DNA from: SpSt-398 sp033762195
Lineage (GTDB): Bacteria; Bacteroidota; Bacteroidia; Chitinophagales; Chitinophagaceae
DNA: 19,107 nt
Direction: 5' to 3'
NCBI GenBank assembly: GCA_033762195.1
Contig: JANRLV010000033.1
Location: 1 to 19,107 of the forward strand
Below the pieces are notes generated by a model. It was given only the letters and a program-made list of their open reading frames with translations, did no database searches and was not told the DNA's origin. The stretch's first letter is position 1, and each line of letters starts with the position of its first letter. Both the position numbers and the translations under genes were made by a program. This document shows positions 16,396-19,107 of this stretch, piece by piece.

Positions 16396-16538
16396 GGATT
16401 GGGGGATTTGAGGATTAGGAATTATGGCGATTCAGATTATAATTATCATTCGCCAAAATAAATTGTAATGAATTGATATATAATAAATTATTGCTTTACC
16501 AGCTCTCCAATTATTAAAATCCCCAAATCCTCCAATCC
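16396..16538. repeat. Foldback element with inverted octamer arrays
   Basis: The left arm (16396-16416) and right arm (16518-16538) are 21-bp inverted repeats matching at 19 positions. Each is itself an 8-bp periodic array: GGATTGGG, GGATTTGA, GGATTAGG on the left (16396-16419), and on the opposite strand GGATTGGA, GGATTTGG, GGATTTTA on the right (16538-16515). The core is about 100 bp of AT-rich DNA with a smaller hairpin bounded by GGCGA (16426-16430) and TCGCC (16450-16454). No ORF lies inside. It is MITE-like in size and shape; no target duplication was identified. Confidence 0.7.
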
Positions 16539-16542
16539 TGGC

Positions 16543-16577
16543 AAAAAAAATAGACCGAGTATAGACATACCCGGTCT
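16543..16577 (-). terminator. Rho-independent terminator facing the 16774-18072 gene
   Basis: On the minus strand an 11-bp stem with one mismatch (16552-16562 with 16567-16577, outer arms AGACCG/CGGTCT) and an AGAC loop is followed by a run of eight T (16550-16543). It lies about 197 bp after the stop of the T9SS gene at 16774, implying a long 3' untranslated region, and shields the receptor promoter from read-through. Confidence 0.75.
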
Positions 16578-16773
16578 CTATTGATACCCTAAAAGTGAAA
16601 TTCTTAATCCAATCAGTATTTACATTTTGCCGTAGGGTACCGGCATCGTTACTACTACTACTCTTTTTCGAACCATGCTTTTGTGTTGAACCATGCTTAG
16701 GTTTCTTTTAGGGGATATGGTGGATTTTGGTTGCTTGTAAAAGGGCTCAAAACTTAAATACTATACCGTACAC
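16578..16773. other. Non-coding 3' region of the 16774-18072 gene
   Basis: No ORF is supported. It holds a direct repeat GAACCATGCTT at 16670-16680 and 16688-16698 (18-bp period) and a short ACT triplet run (16651-16662). Both are small and have no assigned role. The region would be transcribed as 3' untranslated RNA if the terminator at 16543-16577 is the real end. Confidence 0.5.
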
Positions 16774-18072
16774 TTAGTTCTTTATAATCTTTTGTTGGGC
16801 AACTTCAGTACCATTGCTGGCCTTCAGTACATAGAAGCCTCTTCCCAGGTCGCTCATATTGATCATTTCTGTTTGGCTGGCTTTGGCGCTGCGGATGGAT
16901 TTTACCACGCGGCCATTGGCATTGAACAGGTCGTACTTGACCTCTGTGCCTTGCCAGGAATCAGGAATGGTGATCTTTACTTCGTTCACCACGGGGTTGG
17001 GATAGGCCATCACCGTCATTACTTCATTCTTGCTGCTGCTGATCCGGATGGCGCGGATATCGGAGTATCCGTAGCTGCCGTCCTGGTCAACCAGCTTCAG
17101 GCGATAGTAGATGATGGGGGCAACCAGTTCGCTGATATTATTCTTAAAGGAATAGCTGCTCTTAAAATCTGAGTTACCTACACCGAATACCAGGCCCGCT
17201 TGTTGAAAGGTGCGGCCATCCAGGCTCCGTTCAACTTCAAAATGGCTCAGGTTCTTTTCCCAAAGAGTGATCCAGTTCAATTCCACAGTGCTTTTTCTCA
17301 GTATGGCGCCAAAGCTTAACAGTTCCAGGGGCAGTGTAGCCGCATCGGGGTAGTTAAAGCCTTTCATATACAGGCTAAACTGACGAGCACCGCTGGTGGG
17401 AATCAGTGTATTTGTACCGTAGGCCACGGAAAATCCAGTGATCCCGGTATTTGAGGAAGTGAACATGTTGGAATAGGCAGAGGTATCAATACCAGATCTT
17501 TCGATACCCAGTATATTCTCCCCTTTAAAACGCCCTGTGAGCATCTGTAATACAGACAAATCGGAAGCTGTACTCATATAGGTGGCAGTACTGCCTGATC
17601 CCATGCGAATTTCACAAAATTCTTTCAGGTTAAGGTTTCCATCAATATCCAATGCAGAAGCATTGACGATGTCAAGCGAGGCAGGTTCGTTTGTACCTTT
17701 CTTATAAAAGCGGAAACTAAAGACAACATAAGAGTAACCGATCACACCACCACTACGAATGTAAGGTTGAAAAGCACCCCTATAGCCCAATCCATTGGAG
17801 TTATCATCAATATTATTGACCCTGGCCCCATTCACGAGGCTATCGATTGTAACCGTAGCGTCCACATCGGTGAAAACATCGGGGAAACTGTACACGGTTC
17901 CTTCATCGCCAGGATTCCCAGAGAGCACCGAATAATTTTCAAAGCGCAGACCATTGGTTAGCAACTCACTTGAGGTACTTACGGTTTGACCCGAAATAGT
18001 TGAGGTGGTTAATACTGTTGCAAGTACTGCAACAATAAAGGAAAGCATCCTTGTGGGTACAATTGTTTTCAT
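16774..18072 (-). CDS. T9SS type A cargo protein, N-terminal domain unknown
   Basis: A 432-residue secreted protein. Signal peptide about 1-29 (MKTIVPTRMLSFIVAVLATV..., ending SGQ). Residues 30-246 are beta-rich and Ser/Thr/Asn/Gly-rich (FENYSVLSGNPGDEGTVYSF, ALDIDGNLNL); I do not recognise a named domain or catalytic motif. The fibronectin-like linker begins LPLELLSF at 247 and includes FEVERSLDG and YYRLKLVDQDG. The sorting domain starts near 350 with YPNPV at about 356 and ends RGFYVLKASNGTEVAQQKIIKN. That domain is close to the one in the neighbouring gene at 18426 (shared YDLFN, G-x-VVK and SNGTE), which suggests a local duplication of the C-terminal module. A 353-bp gap separates it from that gene. 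Confidence 0.87.
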   Translation of the reverse strand: MKTIVPTRMLSFIVAVLATVLTTSTISGQTVSTSSELLTNGLRFENYSVLSGNPGDEGTVYSFPDVFTDVDATVTIDSLVNGARVNNIDDNSNGLGYRGAFQPYIRSGGVIGYSYVVFSFRFYKKGTNEPASLDIVNASALDIDGNLNLKEFCEIRMGSGSTATYMSTASDLSVLQMLTGRFKGENILGIERSGIDTSAYSNMFTSSNTGITGFSVAYGTNTLIPTSGARQFSLYMKGFNYPDAATLPLELLSFGAILRKSTVELNWITLWEKNLSHFEVERSLDGRTFQQAGLVFGVGNSDFKSSYSFKNNISELVAPIIYYRLKLVDQDGSYGYSDIRAIRISSSKNEVMTVMAYPNPVVNEVKITIPDSWQGTEVKYDLFNANGRVVKSIRSAKASQTEMINMSDLGRGFYVLKASNGTEVAQQKIIKN

Positions 18073-18369
18073 CTTCTAGGGTGTTACGAATCAAAAACTT
18101 GTTTTCACTGGTCTTTCTCTCGGATCGGAAGAAGAAGCGGATGGTGGCCGTATTTCTTCGTTGATGGTGTAAAAGTATACTGCGTTTTTTTACGATGCAA
18201 GTTTTGCGGGGGATTTCTACATAAAAAGACCGTATTTTTTACATGTAGTTTTACAAAGTAAAGATTTACAACAAGTTAAAAAATAGTGTTTCGGAAAAAT
18301 TTCTTTGTTGCATCGTAAAATCCCATGCTTTTGTTGCGCAAAATTTCATCCTTCCGGTCGTGAGCGGAC
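18073..18369. other. Upstream region of the 16774-18072 gene with 13-bp inverted repeat
   Basis: This non-coding stretch carries TTTTACGATGCAA (18188-18200) and its perfect reverse complement TTGCATCGTAAAA (18308-18320), 107 bp apart. A weak promoter candidate on minus, CTTG (18201-18198) -N20- TACTTTTA (18177-18170), overlaps the left arm. TTTGTTGC occurs at 18304-18311 and 18330-18337 and inverted at 18382-18389. No ORF with gene-like features is present. Confidence 0.6.
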
Positions 18370-18400
18370 AAAAAAAGTCCCGCAACAAAGGTCGCGGGAC
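18370..18400 (-). terminator. Rho-independent terminator of the right-edge T9SS gene
   Basis: On the minus strand arms GTCCCGC/GCGGGAC (18394-18400 and 18377-18383) around a 10-nt loop are followed by seven T (18376-18370). It starts 25 bp past the stop codon at 18426, so the gene downstream (16774-18072) must use its own promoter. Confidence 0.92.
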
Positions 18401-18425
18401 GGGTCCGTATAGTAGGTACTGTTGC

Positions 18426-19107
18426 TTACAATTTGATGATCCGCTGGCTCTGGGTCTCTGTTCCATTTGATATCCGGAGGATATAAACACCCTTGGAGAG
18501 TTCCCCTACCTGAAGCTGATCGGTCATGCCCCCTTCGCTGCGACGGAAGGTTTTGACCACATGCCCACTGGTATTGAAAAGATCGTACTGCAGGCTGCTT
18601 TGCTGCCAGTTGGCAGGTCTTGTTACTGAAATCTGATCATTTACAGGATTGGGATAGACAGAAATACTCATTCCGGAAACAGTGGTGTTTTGCACCATTT
18701 TCACCGGAGAATATTGAGCAGAACCATTTTGTTCGTTCATCTTGATCCGGTAATAAATCCGGTTTGACCTTGTATCCGCCTTGCTATCTGTAAAATAATA
18801 GCGTCCGATGCCATTGGCATTAGGGGCCGAGGCCTGGGTGCCGATGCTGGAAAACTCCACGCCATCATAACTACGTTGGATCTCAAAACCCGCCATATTC
18901 CGTTCATTATCGGTATTCCACTGAAGGTTCACCTGCTGGCCATTTTTGGTGGCCTCAAACGAAACGAGGTTCAGGGGAAGGATAAATCCTACTTCGTTAC
19001 AAGCATTTACATCGGCAAAGCTCTTTATGGTTGTTACACCGCCAGAACCACGAGTGGCCCCGTTGGGTGTAAATTCAGTAACATGGGTTGAATAGGAAAG
19101 TCCATTG
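18426..19107 (-). CDS. T9SS type A cargo protein, 5' end outside the window
   Basis: Only the last 226 residues are visible; the frame stays open to the right window edge, and the N-terminus lies beyond it. Reading back from the stop, the visible part begins NGLSYSTHVTEFTPNGATRG, then has linker LPLNLVSFEATKNGQQVNLQW with FEIQRSYDG and YYRIKMNEQNG, and the sorting domain with SVYPNPVNDQISV and a C-terminus SKGVYILRISNGTETQSQRIIKL. A GTG at 18932 could be mistaken for a start, but the linker continues upstream of it without a stop, so it is internal. The product is a secreted protein of unknown function. Its C-terminal module resembles that of the 16774-18072 protein. Confidence 0.88.
   Translation of the reverse strand, partial: NGLSYSTHVTEFTPNGATRGSGGVTTIKSFADVNACNEVGFILPLNLVSFEATKNGQQVNLQWNTDNERNMAGFEIQRSYDGVEFSSIGTQASAPNANGIGRYYFTDSKADTRSNRIYYRIKMNEQNGSAQYSPVKMVQNTTVSGMSISVYPNPVNDQISVTRPANWQQSSLQYDLFNTSGHVVKTFRRSEGGMTDQLQVGELSKGVYILRISNGTETQSQRIIKL

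Noticed and set aside
18266..18490. 74-residue minus-strand frame overlapping the terminator at 18370-18400
   Set aside because: It spans a clear rho-independent terminator and the 3' end of a T9SS gene in another frame, with no gene-like features.

Overview
The window looks like a chromosomal segment from a Bacteroidota bacterium, most likely Chitinophagaceae or a close relative. Five of the thirteen protein genes end in a type IX secretion (T9SS) type A C-terminal sorting domain. There is a Bacteroidota-style TonB-dependent receptor with a carboxypeptidase-regulatory-like N-terminal domain. The one clear promoter has the Bacteroidota form TTTG-N20-TAnnTTTG, and Shine-Dalgarno sites are mostly absent. 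No rRNA, tRNA, CRISPR array, transposase or phage gene was seen.

Layout. 1-215: non-coding DNA made of nested inverted palindromes (1-132) followed by a ten-unit 7-bp tandem repeat (143-212). 216-8690 (minus strand): three T9SS cargo genes. These are two related GEVED-domain/beta-propeller proteins and, 50 bp downstream, a large BNR-repeat protein, closed by a rho-independent terminator at 216-249. 8904-9995 (plus strand): pdxA of vitamin B6 synthesis, the only plus-strand gene. 10020-16327 (minus strand): a compact seven-gene cluster transcribed in the order TonB-dependent receptor, helical periplasmic protein, four-to-six-TM membrane protein, small winged-helix regulator, ABC ATPase, ABC-2 permease, LolA-like periplasmic protein. 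Gaps inside the last six genes range from an 8-bp overlap to 41 bp. 16328-16773: a 446-bp non-coding stretch with the receptor promoter (a 15-bp palindrome exactly fills most of its spacer), a 143-bp foldback element and a terminator. 16774-18072 and 18426-19107 (minus strand): two more T9SS cargo genes, the second cut by the window end, with a 353-bp spacer holding a terminator and a 13-bp inverted repeat.

How the genes fit together. The T9SS genes encode surface or secreted beta-rich proteins with a recurring C-terminal layout: unique N-terminal domains, a fibronectin-like linker that starts LP[VL]xL, then the sorting domain. The T9SS machinery itself is not in the window. The 10020-16327 cluster is the best candidate for a coherent but undescribed system. 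It joins an outer-membrane TonB receptor, a LolA-like periplasmic carrier fold, an inner-membrane ABC exporter pair and a dedicated small regulator, so it could move or sense a substrate across all envelope layers. No substrate can be read from the sequence. Non-coding DNA here is rich in foldback and short-period repeats, with three foldback structures of about 130-143 bp in three separate intergenic regions.
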